A stretch of 27,323 bases of DNA from JAAZAI01 sp050942875 (GCA_050942875.1 JBMNOD010000043.1:1-27323), one strand, 5' to 3'; shown: positions 1 to 8,494, counted from the first letter of the stretch. A program made the numbers and translations. The notes: generated from the letters alone by a model not told the origin.

Positions 1-2
1 CC

Positions 3-134
3 GGGTCGCCTCGGGATGCGAAAGGGGCTTTGAAGAAGCAGCCCGCTCGCGCCCCTGAGCCGACTTCGACCAAATCTTCTCATAAACTGTTGCCAAGGAA
101 GGGCTTAGACGAAACGGCAAAAAAAGGCGCTTGA
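3..134 (+). CDS. Possible C-terminal tail of a gene entering from the left (partial)
   Basis: An open frame runs from the window edge to a TGA at 132-134, giving 44 residues rich in Lys, Arg, Pro and Ser, with a tail ending ...LDETAKKGA. Such a basic, low-complexity tail is common at the end of bacterial RNA-binding or modification enzymes, but nothing in it identifies a family. The other two plus-strand frames stop earlier. It could be a chance open frame, because the beginning lies outside the window. Confidence 0.35.
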   Translation, partial: GSPRDAKGALKKQPARAPEPTSTKSSHKLLPRKGLDETAKKGA

Positions 135-287
135 CTCACCCACATACTTGTTTTTCGTGGCTATCCTCCACCCACCTACGCGACGCCACCTGCGTTTTTG
201 CCTTCCGTGGACAAACCCCACTCGGCGCAGCCGCCCCAGCCCTTGCGGACTTCACGGGCTTTGCGTGAAACTCCCATCACGCCAAGC

Positions 288-398
288 TCGCCAAGGACGT
301 CAAGAAAGCCGAACGCGGCGATCCGGAAGGCTTTCGGATCGGTGACGCCCCAAGACGCAGAATCCTGGTTCGCATCGTGCGGCTATATTATTTCTTAA
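288..398 (+). pseudogene. Possible decayed C-terminal end of an IS630-type transposase
   Basis: The last codons before the TAA at 396-398 read AIRKAFGSVTPQDAESWFAS followed by CGYIIS. This resembles the usual end of many IS630-family transposases, where a helix is followed by a pattern like xxCxxYFxxxGY. The sequence further upstream in this frame (from about 198) is not transposase-like, and no DDE motif or terminal repeat is visible, so only a fragment would remain. The resemblance is from memory and short. The intact IS630 element at 23504-24614 has a different C terminus, so this would come from another element. The rest of 135-404 shows no convincing gene. Confidence 0.35.
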
Positions 399-404
399 AC
401 CGCT

Positions 405-1205
405 CTAGTCTTTGCCGCTCCCGGAGTCTCGGCGTCCAAACGGCCAAAAGGCTTTGCCGCGTTTCTTGCTGACGCCATCGCCAGCATCCGGCTTGGGGGA
501 CGAGTCTTCGTTCATCAGTTTCTGTCGATCCTCGACAAGGCTGACGAAATACGGATGGCCGACCTTCTCCTTCCCTTTTTCATCTTTGTACTTCACGTCC
601 TTGACCTGGTCGAAGTATTTTTTCGCCTTTTTGTCCTTTCCCAGTCGTCGATGATACTCGCCAAGCAGGTAAAGAACTTCCAGCTTGTCCTCTCCCTCTG
701 GATTCGACTTCAACTTCTTTTTGAGCAACGGGACGGCCTTCTTCACGTAGGCCATGCTTGTCTTCTCGTCGTCCTGATGCACATAGGCCATCAATCTGTA
801 GAACTGAGACCAGAAGTCATCATTCATCTTGCGTTGGGCATAGACCTTCTCCAGCCACGCAAGCTTCTCCTTGTGGGTCTTCGGCTCCTGCTCGGGATTG
901 TAGTTCTCCTTCAGCCACGCAGAGACCGTTTTCTTGTCCTCTTCTGTCAGGTTCTCGAAATCATTGTTGAAAGCGCCATAGCCGGTCTTCGGATTCAGAC
1001 AAATCCAGTTTTCGTCGATAAAAGGCCAATAAACAATATCGAACTTCGAGTCCCAGCCGTAAATGTAACTGCCGAAGCTCACGATCTCATGGGAGCGGAC
1101 AGGCTCCCCGGAAAGAGGATCGGTCTTCGTCGAAGGAACCCACGTCGTTGCAAAAACAACGCCGCCGAACAGAAAAAAAGTTAGTGCCGTCAACATACGC
1201 TTCAT
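405..1205 (-). CDS. Small exported protein with TPR-like C-terminal half
   Basis: This is a 266-residue protein. The start at 1205 is preferred over the in-frame ATG at 1223 because AAGGAG lies 7 bases upstream and a clean signal peptide then begins at once (MKRMLTALTFFLFGGVVFA). Residues about 40-85 contain a stretch (WICLNPKTGYGAFNNDFENL) resembling the GYAAF..DF core of DUF2225 proteins, but without the zinc-type cysteine pairs usual there. Residues about 165-200 look like a TPR helix pair (EVLYLLGEYHRRLGKDKKAK), and the tail is charged and Lys-rich. It begins 25 bases after the mlaD stop, so it is probably the last gene of the mcsA-to-mlaD operon and acts in the periplasm. Its exact function is unknown. 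Confidence 0.8.
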   Translation of the reverse strand: MKRMLTALTFFLFGGVVFATTWVPSTKTDPLSGEPVRSHEIVSFGSYIYGWDSKFDIVYWPFIDENWICLNPKTGYGAFNNDFENLTEEDKKTVSAWLKENYNPEQEPKTHKEKLAWLEKVYAQRKMNDDFWSQFYRLMAYVHQDDEKTSMAYVKKAVPLLKKKLKSNPEGEDKLEVLYLLGEYHRRLGKDKKAKKYFDQVKDVKYKDEKGKEKVGHPYFVSLVEDRQKLMNEDSSPKPDAGDGVSKKRGKAFWPFGRRDSGSGKD

Positions 1206-1230
1206 TGCACATCTCCTTGTCATGCAATTT

Positions 1231-2346
1231 TTAGAACCCGCTGAAGAGCAGCGAGGAGAAGGTGCTGAGGGTGTTGGCTTCGCGGAGGTCGTCGAGGGTC
1301 TCGCGGACGTCGGAGACGGCGCCGTCGAGGTTGTCGTACATCGTCGAGTCTTCCGAGAGGAGCTTGCCGAGCGTCCCCTTGCCTTGCGCCAGGCGGTCGC
1401 TCACGACGCGCAGGTTCTCGACCGCGGCGACGAGGTTCGTGTAAATGGCGTCGTCGGACGAGAGCAGCCTGCCGAGCGTCCCTTCGCCGGCTTCCAGGCG
1501 GTCGGCAATGGCGCGGAAGTCCGCCAGCGTCTCGTTGAGGTTCGCGTAAACCTCGTCGTCGGAGGAGAGCAGCTTGCCAAGCGTCCCTTCGCCGCGCTCG
1601 AGGCGGTCGGTCACGGCGCGGATGTTGGCGACGGTCGCATTGAGGTTCGTGTAGACTTCGTCATCGGAGGAGAGCAGCTTGCCGAGCGTCCCTTCGCCGC
1701 GTTCGAGGCGGTCGCTGATGTCGCGGATGTTGGCGACGGCGGCGTTGAGGTTCGTGTAGACCTCGTCGTCGGACGAGAGCAGCTTGCCAAGCGTGCCTTC
1801 GCCGCGCTCGAGGCGTCCGGAGACCGCCTTGAGGTCTTCCGAAAACTGGCGCAGGTTGTCGAGGGCGTCCGTGTCGAGAAATTCGCGAATCCGCTCGATG
1901 GCGGCCGTGGCGTCCTCCATGATGTCGGCGGGCTTCTCGCCTTTGAGCTTGCGGACGTCCTCAACCTTCGCGCGCGCGGGATCGCCTTCGGAGAGCACGA
2001 GCTGGCGTCCGCCGAGGATCGACGTGGCGACGACCGTGATCTCGTAGTCTTCGTAGAAATCGACCGGCGCCTCCAGCTCGGCCTCGACGTGGACGCCGTC
2101 GCGGTCGTAGTACACCTTGCTGACGGTGCCGACGGTGGTGCCGCGGGCGATGACGGGGTCGTTGCGGCGCAGGCCCATGGCGTCGGGCATGACGACCTCG
2201 ATCACGAACGTGCCGTCGCGAAAGAGGGACGCGCCCGAGACGACGATGGTGAAAATCCCGAGTCCCGTCAGGACCAACGCAACGAAAACGCCGACGACGA
2301 TCTCGACGCGGGCCTCGCGGCCGGGGTTCGACTTGCCTTTGCTCAT
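1231..2346 (-). CDS. mlaD: MlaD/MCE-family substrate-binding protein of a lipid ABC transporter
   Basis: MCE proteins form a periplasmic ring that carries phospholipids between inner and outer membranes with MlaE and MlaF. This 371-residue protein has one N-terminal membrane helix (about residues 14-36) and then an MCE domain (about 42-125: the ARGTTVGTVSKVYYDRDGVH region, later SILGGRQLVLSEGDP). The C-terminal half is five near-identical 35-residue units with the core GEGTLGKLLSSDDEVYTNLN, likely helical, ending SSLLFSGF. The start at 2346 overlaps the mlaF stop as ATGA; the longer open frame upstream of it merely runs antiparallel inside mlaF in another frame. Long repeat tails of this kind occur in MCE proteins of several phyla and may extend a channel or tube. 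Lipid type and direction of transport cannot be read from sequence. Confidence 0.93.
   Translation of the reverse strand: MSKGKSNPGREARVEIVVGVFVALVLTGLGIFTIVVSGASLFRDGTFVIEVVMPDAMGLRRNDPVIARGTTVGTVSKVYYDRDGVHVEAELEAPVDFYEDYEITVVATSILGGRQLVLSEGDPARAKVEDVRKLKGEKPADIMEDATAAIERIREFLDTDALDNLRQFSEDLKAVSGRLERGEGTLGKLLSSDDEVYTNLNAAVANIRDISDRLERGEGTLGKLLSSDDEVYTNLNATVANIRAVTDRLERGEGTLGKLLSSDDEVYANLNETLADFRAIADRLEAGEGTLGRLLSSDDAIYTNLVAAVENLRVVSDRLAQGKGTLGKLLSEDSTMYDNLDGAVSDVRETLDDLREANTLSTFSSLLFSGF
1355..1815 (-). repeat. Five-copy 105-bp tandem repeat inside mlaD
   Basis: The core GAGAGCAGCTTGCC (or a one- to two-base variant) occurs at 1355, 1460, 1565, 1670 and 1775, exactly 105 bases apart each time. 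That spacing equals 35 codons and encodes the repeated GEGTLGKLL modules. The three copies at 1565-1775 are closest to one another; the copies nearest the gene's 3' end (1355 and 1460) are more diverged. Such an array can gain or lose units by slippage while keeping the frame. Confidence 0.93.
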
Positions 2347-3107
2347 GTCTTGTCTTCCTTCTCCCATGATCCGCGGCGCGTGATGTACTGCGCGTCGAGG
2401 AACGAACGTATTTCCGGCGCCTCCGAGGCGATGAACTCGGCGGGCGGCTTGATATCCACGACCCTGCCCTTGTTGAGCATGGCGATGCGATCCGAAATCG
2501 CCAGCGCGCTGTGCAGGTCGTGGGTCACGACGACGCTCGTCGTGCCCAGGCGCTGGTTGAGCTCCACGATCAGCTCGTCGATCCGGCGCGAGGTCACCGG
2601 GTCGAGCCCGGAGGTGGGCTCGTCGTAAAGCAGAATCTCGGGCTCCGTCACGATGGCGCGCGCGAGGCCGGCGCGCTTCTGCATGCCGCCGGAGAGATCC
2701 GAGGGGTAGGCGGCGCCGTCCTTGTCGAGCCCGACCTTCTCCAGGGCGTCCTCGACGCGGAAGCGAATCTCGTCCTCGTCCATCTTCGTCTTTTCGCGCA
2801 GCGGCAGGGCGACGTTCTCGAACACGTTCATCCACGCCAGCAGCGCCGCGCTCTGGAACAAATAGCCGAAACGTCGCCGGATGCGGGGAAGCTCGGCGGC
2901 GGGGGCGCCGCTGACGCAGTCCTCGCCCACCCACACGTCGCCGGACGTCGGCGCGAGCAGCCGGATCATGAGCTTGAGGCTGACGCTCTTGCCCGTGCCG
3001 GACGGCCCCAGGAGGCAGAAGATTTCGCCCTGCTCGATCTGGTAGGAGACGTCGTTGAGGACGGTCTTGGCGCCGAAGCGCTTGACGACATGTTCGAAAC
3101 GGATCAT
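2343..3107 (-). CDS. mlaF: ABC transporter ATPase of the MCE/Mla lipid transport system
   Basis: This 254-residue ATPase powers the MlaE permease on the cytoplasmic side. It has a Walker A motif (GPSGTGKS, residues 34-41), a signature LSGGMQKRAGLARAI, Walker B with catalytic Glu (ILLYDEPTSGLDP) and an H-loop (VVVTHDLHSAL). The GGMQKRA signature is typical of the MlaF/Ttg2A group. The start at 3107 shares one base with the mlaE stop (TGATG) and the stop overlaps the mlaD start (ATGA), so the three genes are translationally coupled. The reading frame continues far upstream of 3107 but only as an arginine-rich antisense-like extension inside mlaE, so the short start is right. Confidence 0.96.
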   Translation of the reverse strand: MIRFEHVVKRFGAKTVLNDVSYQIEQGEIFCLLGPSGTGKSVSLKLMIRLLAPTSGDVWVGEDCVSGAPAAELPRIRRRFGYLFQSAALLAWMNVFENVALPLREKTKMDEDEIRFRVEDALEKVGLDKDGAAYPSDLSGGMQKRAGLARAIVTEPEILLYDEPTSGLDPVTSRRIDELIVELNQRLGTTSVVVTHDLHSALAISDRIAMLNKGRVVDIKPPAEFIASEAPEIRSFLDAQYITRRGSWEKEDKT

Positions 3108-3916
3108 CAGTAGAAAAGCCTCGTCACGAAATAGCCTAGGATCAGGATCAGCAGGAAGTTCGTGATCACGCTGTTGCGCGTGGCCTGCCCCACCCCGACG
3201 GCGCCGTGGGTCGTGGAAAACCCTTCGTAGCACGCGACCGTCACGATCACGATGCCGAAGACGAGCGCCTTGAAAAGCCCGACGTACAGCGCGCGCAGGC
3301 CCGCGAAGTCGAAGGCGTTCGTCCAGTACACGCCCCAGGGCACGGCAAGCTGCGTGTAGCCGACGACCGCGCCGCCCACGAGCGCGAGCATGCACGTGTA
3401 GAAGGAAAGCAGCGGCACGGTGACGATCATGGCCACCATGCGCGGCATCACGAGGAAGCGCAGCGGATCGATGGACATGATCTCCAGCGCCGCGATCTCG
3501 TCGTTGACCATCATCGTGCCCATTTGCGCGGCCATCGCCGCGCCCACGCACGCCGCCAGCACGAGCCCGCTCATGAACGGCCCCATCTCGCGCAGCATCG
3601 TCGCCATCACCGCCGGGCCGATCAGCGACTCCTGGTTGTACCGGCGCAGCTCGATGCCGATCTGGAGCGCCAGGATCATGCCGATGAAAAAGGCCACGAC
3701 CGACACGACGGGCAGGCTCTTGACGGCGCAGGCGTAAATCTGGCGGACGATCTCCTGGCGCGAGCGGCGCGTGAGCGCATAGCGCATGTTCGCAAAGGCG
3801 CCGACGCAAATCATCGTCGCGCGGCCCACCTCGGCGAGCAAGTCGATGAAGCGCTGCCCGAGCGCCTGGATGCCGTTCGCGGGCTCCGCCCGCAATCGAG
3901 GTTCACGGATGATCAT
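3107..3916 (-). CDS. mlaE: MlaE-family permease of the lipid ABC transporter
   Basis: This 269-residue integral membrane protein forms the permease dimer that feeds lipids to or from MlaD. It has an N-terminal amphipathic part, then about five to six hydrophobic segments (for example VVSVVAFFIGMILALQIGIE and ITNFLLILILGYFVTRLFY, the latter at the end). The family hallmarks are visible: LREMGPFMSGLVLAACVGAAM followed by EIAALEIMSIDPLRFLVMPR and the ACYEGFSTTHGAVGVGQATR loop. Length matches the family (about 250-270). The start at 3916 overlaps the upstream lipoprotein's stop as ATGA, suggesting tight coupling with that protein. Confidence 0.96.
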   Translation of the reverse strand: MIIREPRLRAEPANGIQALGQRFIDLLAEVGRATMICVGAFANMRYALTRRSRQEIVRQIYACAVKSLPVVSVVAFFIGMILALQIGIELRRYNQESLIGPAVMATMLREMGPFMSGLVLAACVGAAMAAQMGTMMVNDEIAALEIMSIDPLRFLVMPRMVAMIVTVPLLSFYTCMLALVGGAVVGYTQLAVPWGVYWTNAFDFAGLRALYVGLFKALVFGIVIVTVACYEGFSTTHGAVGVGQATRNSVITNFLLILILGYFVTRLFY

Positions 3917-5454
3917 TCGTCGCCCTCCTCCTTCCCGGACGCGGCGGCGTCCGGCGCGTCGCCTTCAAGCGCCGCGTCGCCGCCGAAAAACCACAGGTAC
4001 CGCCACCGCGCCGTCGTGGCGTCGCCGCGCCGGTCGACCAACCCGCCCAGGAACGACCACGCCCAGTCGCCCCCCTCCTCCTCGGCGCTCCAGAACGGCC
4101 AGACGCGCGTGGCGCGGTAGCCTTCGCCGCGCCCGACATGGAACATCCCCCACAGCGCCTGGCGGTCCACCCGCCGCGGCGCCGTCTCGCTGCCGCACGT
4201 GTAGAGCGTGAACATGTCGAGCAGGTTCCGCTCGATCGGCCCCGTGCGCTTGGAGAAGCCCAGGTCGGGAATCCGGACAAAGCGGTTCGCGCCGTCGCCG
4301 CGCACGGAGAAGAGCGGCCAGATCCGCAGGAAATTCTCCACGGGCGTCTCGAACGCGCCGTCGCCATCCGCGTCGCGCGCCAGGCTCGACCGGTGGTAGA
4401 CGGGCAGCAGCGTCCGCGACGTCTCGCGGACGTCCTTTCGGACGACGTGGCGGGAGCTGTAGAACGGCCACATCACCCACAAGGAATCGGCCTGCTTCTC
4501 GACGTCCCACCGCCGCCCCCAGAACGGCGCGACGACGCGCTTGCGCACCGACCCGTCGTCCACGAGACGGATGAACGGCCACGGGCAGTTGATCTTGCGG
4601 TAGCCGTCGAGCTTGCCGCGGCCGCGGGTGACGTTGAAGAACGGCGGCAGCGCCATCCACGTCGATTCGCTCTCGCGATCAACGCGCCCGGCCAGCGGGA
4701 AGAGCATCCACGCCGTGCCGGGATTGCGGTTGGTGTGGACGGACGACGTCCAGAAGGGCCAGAGCGCGAAATGCTCGCGGCTTTTGCCCGTCCGTTCGAG
4801 CCGGCCGTAGAACGGAAAGGCCTTGAAGCCGTTGGCCGTCTCGCCGCGCGTGCGGCTGAAGAGGGGCCACAGGACGTTCTGCGTGCGGTTGCCGGCGCGG
4901 TCGACCTCCAGCCACAGCGGGAAGAGCGTGAACTGGAGGCGGTCGGCGTACATGTCGCGAATCGTGCCGTGGAGGGGGAAGAGCGCGGCGTAGTCCTCGC
5001 CCCGCTTCGTCCGTCCCTGGAACCAGATCGGGAAGAGCCAGAGCCGATGGGCGGAATCATCGTCCGTCGTGTCGGCGTCCTGACCGAACCACACGAGGAA
5101 GCGCCAGGAAAGCGCCTCCCCGCGGCGGTTGGCGCCATAGACGGGCCAGAGCCATTCGTCGCGCGAAGCCTCGCCGCCCGCCGCCGAGATGCGCGTGTGC
5201 AGGAGCGGACGCCACGAATCGCGCACGGCGCCGTCCTCCGTCGCGACATGCTCGTAGAACGGCCCCGCCTGGCGCACGTCCGCGATGGCGGCGGGACGCC
5301 GCCAATCCCCCCGGAGCAGGTGCGCGTCGCGCACGCGCCCGGTCGTGGGCGAGGCGCAGCCGCCCGCCAGCAGCGCCAGCGCGAGCGGCAAGGCCGCGGC
5401 GGCGATTCGCCGAAGCGGCCGGCATGTCCGGGGCGATGGAGGGCGGGCGTTCAT
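3913..5454 (-). CDS. Lipoprotein with about fifteen Trp/Phe-Pro-aromatic repeats, next to mlaE
   Basis: This is a 513-residue protein. The N terminus has a basic stretch, a hydrophobic core (about residues 17-31) and a lipobox-like LAGGC, so Cys33 is the likely lipidated residue. From about residue 100 to 455 it carries roughly fifteen copies of a short motif, [LFW]-[FW]-P-[LFIV]-[FWYH], for example LWPLFS, AFPFYG, LWPFWT, MWPFYS and VWPFWS. In the central part (about 158-350) they recur roughly every 17-23 residues. Charged or turn-like residues follow each motif. This could be a beta-hairpin repeat fold such as a propeller, a solenoid or a barrel. No known family was recognised. The mlaE start overlaps its stop, so it may be an accessory envelope part of the lipid transporter, but this is inference. 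An 18-base gap separates it from the upstream cimA. Confidence 0.88.
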   Translation of the reverse strand: MNARPPSPRTCRPLRRIAAAALPLALALLAGGCASPTTGRVRDAHLLRGDWRRPAAIADVRQAGPFYEHVATEDGAVRDSWRPLLHTRISAAGGEASRDEWLWPVYGANRRGEALSWRFLVWFGQDADTTDDDSAHRLWLFPIWFQGRTKRGEDYAALFPLHGTIRDMYADRLQFTLFPLWLEVDRAGNRTQNVLWPLFSRTRGETANGFKAFPFYGRLERTGKSREHFALWPFWTSSVHTNRNPGTAWMLFPLAGRVDRESESTWMALPPFFNVTRGRGKLDGYRKINCPWPFIRLVDDGSVRKRVVAPFWGRRWDVEKQADSLWVMWPFYSSRHVVRKDVRETSRTLLPVYHRSSLARDADGDGAFETPVENFLRIWPLFSVRGDGANRFVRIPDLGFSKRTGPIERNLLDMFTLYTCGSETAPRRVDRQALWGMFHVGRGEGYRATRVWPFWSAEEEGGDWAWSFLGGLVDRRGDATTARWRYLWFFGGDAALEGDAPDAAASGKEEGDE

Positions 5455-5472
5455 GCGTTGTCCGTGCGCGCG

Positions 5473-7095
5473 CTACGCCGTCGGCGCTTCGCCGCCCGAG
5501 GCGGCGGCCTTTCCGGCCCCGGCGTCGGCGAAGAGCTTGTACTCGACCGAATCGAGCAGCGCCTGCCACGAGGCCTCGATGATGTTGGGCGACACGCCCA
5601 CCGTCCCCCAGCGGCGCTCGCCGTCGGTCGATTCGATGAGCACGCGGGTCGTGGCGCCGGTCGCCTCCTTCGGGTCGAGGATGCGCACGCGGAAGTCGGT
5701 CAGCGTCACGTCGTTGATGGCGGGGTAGGCGCGCGACAGCGCGGCGCGCAGCGCCTCGTCGAGCGCGTCGACGGGGCCGATGCCTTCGCCGACGGTGTGC
5801 TCCGAGCCGTCGCCGACCTTGAGCTTGACGGTCGCCTCGCTGACGCAGGGCAGATCCGCCGCGCGCTTCTCGACGATGACGCGGAAGGAGTCGAGCTGGA
5901 AGAACGGCTTGTGGCTCCGCAGCTCCTTCTTGACGAGGATCTCGAACGAGCCGTCCGCCGCCTCGAAGGAATACCCCTCGCTCTCGCGCTTCTTGACGGC
6001 GGCGAGGATGCGCTTGACGTCCTCGCGCGAAATCTCGCCTTCCCCGCCAAGGCCCATCTGCCGGAGGCGGTGGTGGATGTTGGCGCCGCCGGAAAGCTCG
6101 CTGATGACGATCTGGCGTTCGTTGCCGACGGCCTCGGGCGGGATGTGCTCGAAGGAGGCGGGCGTCTTCTGCACGCCGGAGACGTGCGCGCCGGCCTTGT
6201 GGCTGAACGACGCCTTGCCGACGTACGGGGCGCGGATGTCGGGGCGCTGGTTGACGAGGTCGTCCACGCAGAGGGAGACGTCGCGCAGGTTGCGCAGCTG
6301 GCCCTCGCCGATGCAGCGGCGGCCCATCTTCAGCTCGAGCGTCGGGATGATCGTCGTGAGGTTGGCGTTGCCGGCGCGCTCGCCGTAGCCGTTCATGCAG
6401 CCCTGCACCTGGATGGCGCCGGCGCGGACGCCTTCGATGGAGGCGGCGGCGCCCATCCCCGCGTCGTTGTGGCAGTGTACGCCCACGTCCACGCCGGGGA
6501 GGTGCGCGCACACGTCCTGCACGATCGAAAAGACCTCGAACGGCATCGTGCCGCCGTTCGTGTCGCAGAGGATCACCTGGTCCGCGCCCGCGTCCACGGC
6601 CGTGCGCAGCATCTTGAGGGCGAAGGCGGCATCGTCCTTGTACCCGTCGAAGAAGTGCTCGGCGTCGAAGACGACGCGCCGGCCGCGCTCGCGCAGGAAG
6701 CCGACGGTGTCGGCGATCATCTGGGCGTTCTCGGCCAGCGTCGTGCGGAGCACGTCCGTGACGTGGAGCTTCCACGTCTTGCCGTAGATCGTGCACCACT
6801 CCGTCTCGGCCTTGAGGAGCGCGTTGACGAAGGCGTCCTCGGCGACGTTCGTGCCGACGCGGCGGGTGGAGCCGAAGGCGGCGATCTTCGCCGTGTCGAA
6901 CCGCTCCTTGCGGATGTCCTCGAAGAACTGCATGTCCTTCTCGTTCGAGCCGGCGTAGCCGCCCTCGATGAACGCCACGCCGAGATCGTCGAGCCGGTGG
7001 GCGAATTGCAGCTTCCCGCCGCGCGAGAAGCTGATGCCGACGGCCTGGGCGCCGTCGCGGAGCGTGCAGTCGTAGATTTGGATGTCGCGCTTCAT
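5473..7095 (-). CDS. cimA: (R)-citramalate synthase
   Basis: CimA joins acetyl-CoA and pyruvate to (R)-citramalate, the threonine-independent entry to isoleucine. The 540-residue length fits CimA (about 520-540). The N-terminal TIM barrel of the HMGL-like DRE-TIM family is clear: IYDCTLRDGAQAVGISFS at residues 5-22, the metal-binding HCHNDAGMG, and GCMNGYGERAGNANL. The CimA-like IEGGYAGSNEKD motif supports citramalate rather than isopropylmalate or homocitrate synthase. The C-terminal LeuA-type regulatory domain (from about residue 390) suggests end-product control. The start at 7095 overlaps the lysC stop as ATGA. A much longer frame upstream is an artefact running through lysC in another frame. 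Specificity is inferred from motif similarity. Confidence 0.94.
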   Translation of the reverse strand: MKRDIQIYDCTLRDGAQAVGISFSRGGKLQFAHRLDDLGVAFIEGGYAGSNEKDMQFFEDIRKERFDTAKIAAFGSTRRVGTNVAEDAFVNALLKAETEWCTIYGKTWKLHVTDVLRTTLAENAQMIADTVGFLRERGRRVVFDAEHFFDGYKDDAAFALKMLRTAVDAGADQVILCDTNGGTMPFEVFSIVQDVCAHLPGVDVGVHCHNDAGMGAAASIEGVRAGAIQVQGCMNGYGERAGNANLTTIIPTLELKMGRRCIGEGQLRNLRDVSLCVDDLVNQRPDIRAPYVGKASFSHKAGAHVSGVQKTPASFEHIPPEAVGNERQIVISELSGGANIHHRLRQMGLGGEGEISREDVKRILAAVKKRESEGYSFEAADGSFEILVKKELRSHKPFFQLDSFRVIVEKRAADLPCVSEATVKLKVGDGSEHTVGEGIGPVDALDEALRAALSRAYPAINDVTLTDFRVRILDPKEATGATTRVLIESTDGERRWGTVGVSPNIIEASWQALLDSVEYKLFADAGAGKAAASGGEAPTA

Positions 7096-8456
7096 TTTTT
7101 CCTGGCGAAGAATTCCTGGTAGAGCGCCCGGACGGCCGTTTCGAGCGACGTTTCGCGGATGCCGAACATCATGCTGATTTCGGACGACCCCTGGTTGATC
7201 ATTTCGATGTTGACGCCGGCGCGGGCCAGCACCCCGACCACGTGGTTGCAGGTGCCGACCGTCTCGCGCATGCCCTCGCCCACCACCATGATCAGCGCCA
7301 GGCCGGACTCGTAGGACACCTCGTCCGCGCCCAGCTCGCGGCGGATGCGCGCGATGACGTGCTCGCGCGCGCTCTCGCAGAAGATGCTGTCGCGCATCAC
7401 CACGGAAAGGCTGTCCACGCCCGTCGGCATGTGCTCGAAGGAGATGTTCTCGTCGGCCAGGATCTGGAGCACCCGCGCCGCGAAGCCGACTTCGCGGTTC
7501 ATCAGGTACTTGCCGACGTAGAGCGTGCCGAAGCCGCGCGCGCTGGCCAGGCCCATGACGCGGCCCGGGGTGGCCTTGCGCGTCGGCAGGACGAGCGTGC
7601 CCTTCGCGTCGGGATGGTTGGTGTTGCGGATGTTGATCGGGATCGAGGCGCGGATCGCCGGCTGGATGGCCTCGTCGTGGAAGACGCCGAAGCCCGAATA
7701 GGCCAGCTCGCGCATCTCGCGGTACGTCATCTCGGGGATGCCCTCCTCCACCTCCGGCACGATGCGCGGATCGACGGGGAAGACCGAATCCACGTCCGTG
7801 AAGTTCTCGTAAACCTCGGCCTTGAGCGCCGCCGCGAGAATCGCGCCCGTGATGTCGGAGCCGCCGCGCGGGAAGGTCGCCACGCTGCCACGGCGCGTGT
7901 ACCCGAAGAAGCCGGGATAGACGACGATCTCCCGGATCGCGCCCAGATGGTCGCGCAGCCGCCCGTAGGACTCGGGGAGGAGCTGGGCGCCGCCGTACTC
8001 CTCGGAGAGGAGCATGCCGGAATCCTTCGGATCGACGTACACCGCGGGATGCCCGCGCATCGTGAAGGCCGCCGCGCAAAAGCGCGCCGAAAACTCCTCG
8101 CCCAGCGCCTTCACGGCGTCGGTGAACGCCGCCGCGTTCCCGGCCGGCGCCGTCAGCCGGGCGTGGAGCGTCTTGCGGACGAACTCGACCAGCGCCGGGT
8201 CGAGGCCGAGGTCGGCGCGGATCGACTCGAAGCGCTCCACGACCCGGCGGGCCTCCTCCGTGGGGGAGCCGCCGTCGAGGACGCGCACCGCGCAGCTGAT
8301 GAGCATGTCGGTGACCTTGTCGTCGCCCTTCGAGCGCCGGCCCGGCGCGGACACGACGACGACGCGGCGCCCGGGATCCGAAACGACGATGTCGATCACC
8401 TTCAAAATCTGTTCGGCGCTGGCAACCGAGCTGCCGCCGAATTTGCATACTTTCAT
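7092..8456 (-). CDS. lysC: Aspartate kinase
   Basis: Aspartokinase phosphorylates L-aspartate, the first step towards lysine, threonine, methionine and, through threonine, isoleucine. The 454-residue monofunctional enzyme begins with the diagnostic KFGGSSVA motif (residues 5-12), followed by VVVVSAPG, the catalytic FPRGGSDITGA region and FTDVDSVFPVDPR. The C-terminal third contains two ACT domains (NREVGFAARVLQILADENIS and GVLARAGVNIEMINQGSSEI) that normally bind lysine or threonine. The ATG at 8456 is chosen because the KFGG motif follows at once and AGAAGG lies 7 bases upstream; the 32 codons before it in the open frame are not conserved-looking. It starts 38 bases after mcsB and overlaps cimA. 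Confidence 0.96.
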   Translation of the reverse strand: MKVCKFGGSSVASAEQILKVIDIVVSDPGRRVVVVSAPGRRSKGDDKVTDMLISCAVRVLDGGSPTEEARRVVERFESIRADLGLDPALVEFVRKTLHARLTAPAGNAAAFTDAVKALGEEFSARFCAAAFTMRGHPAVYVDPKDSGMLLSEEYGGAQLLPESYGRLRDHLGAIREIVVYPGFFGYTRRGSVATFPRGGSDITGAILAAALKAEVYENFTDVDSVFPVDPRIVPEVEEGIPEMTYREMRELAYSGFGVFHDEAIQPAIRASIPINIRNTNHPDAKGTLVLPTRKATPGRVMGLASARGFGTLYVGKYLMNREVGFAARVLQILADENISFEHMPTGVDSLSVVMRDSIFCESAREHVIARIRRELGADEVSYESGLALIMVVGEGMRETVGTCNHVVGVLARAGVNIEMINQGSSEISMMFGIRETSLETAVRALYQEFFARKK

Positions 8457-8494
8457 GGTCGAACCTTCTCTGCGAACTTTCGCATGGCAACCGG

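Noticed and set aside
1355..1815. Regular repeat array considered as a CRISPR
   Set aside because: Units are 105 bases, contiguous, in frame and encode protein; there are no spacers of unrelated sequence.
2347..2934. N-terminal extension of the mlaD frame
   Set aside because: It runs inside mlaF in another frame, is Arg-rich and has no motif; ATG 2346 overlaps the mlaF stop as expected for coupled genes.
4138..7122. Very long plus-strand open frame (994 codons) opposite the lipoprotein and cimA
   Set aside because: Its product is Arg/Val/Ala/Asp-rich with no recognisable motif and lies antiparallel to genes with clear family motifs. High GC makes such antisense frames common.
7096..8490. 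Extension of the cimA frame suggesting a 1005-residue fusion with aspartate kinase
   Set aside because: Aspartate kinase is encoded in a different frame there; the extension has no kinase motif. Not a fusion.
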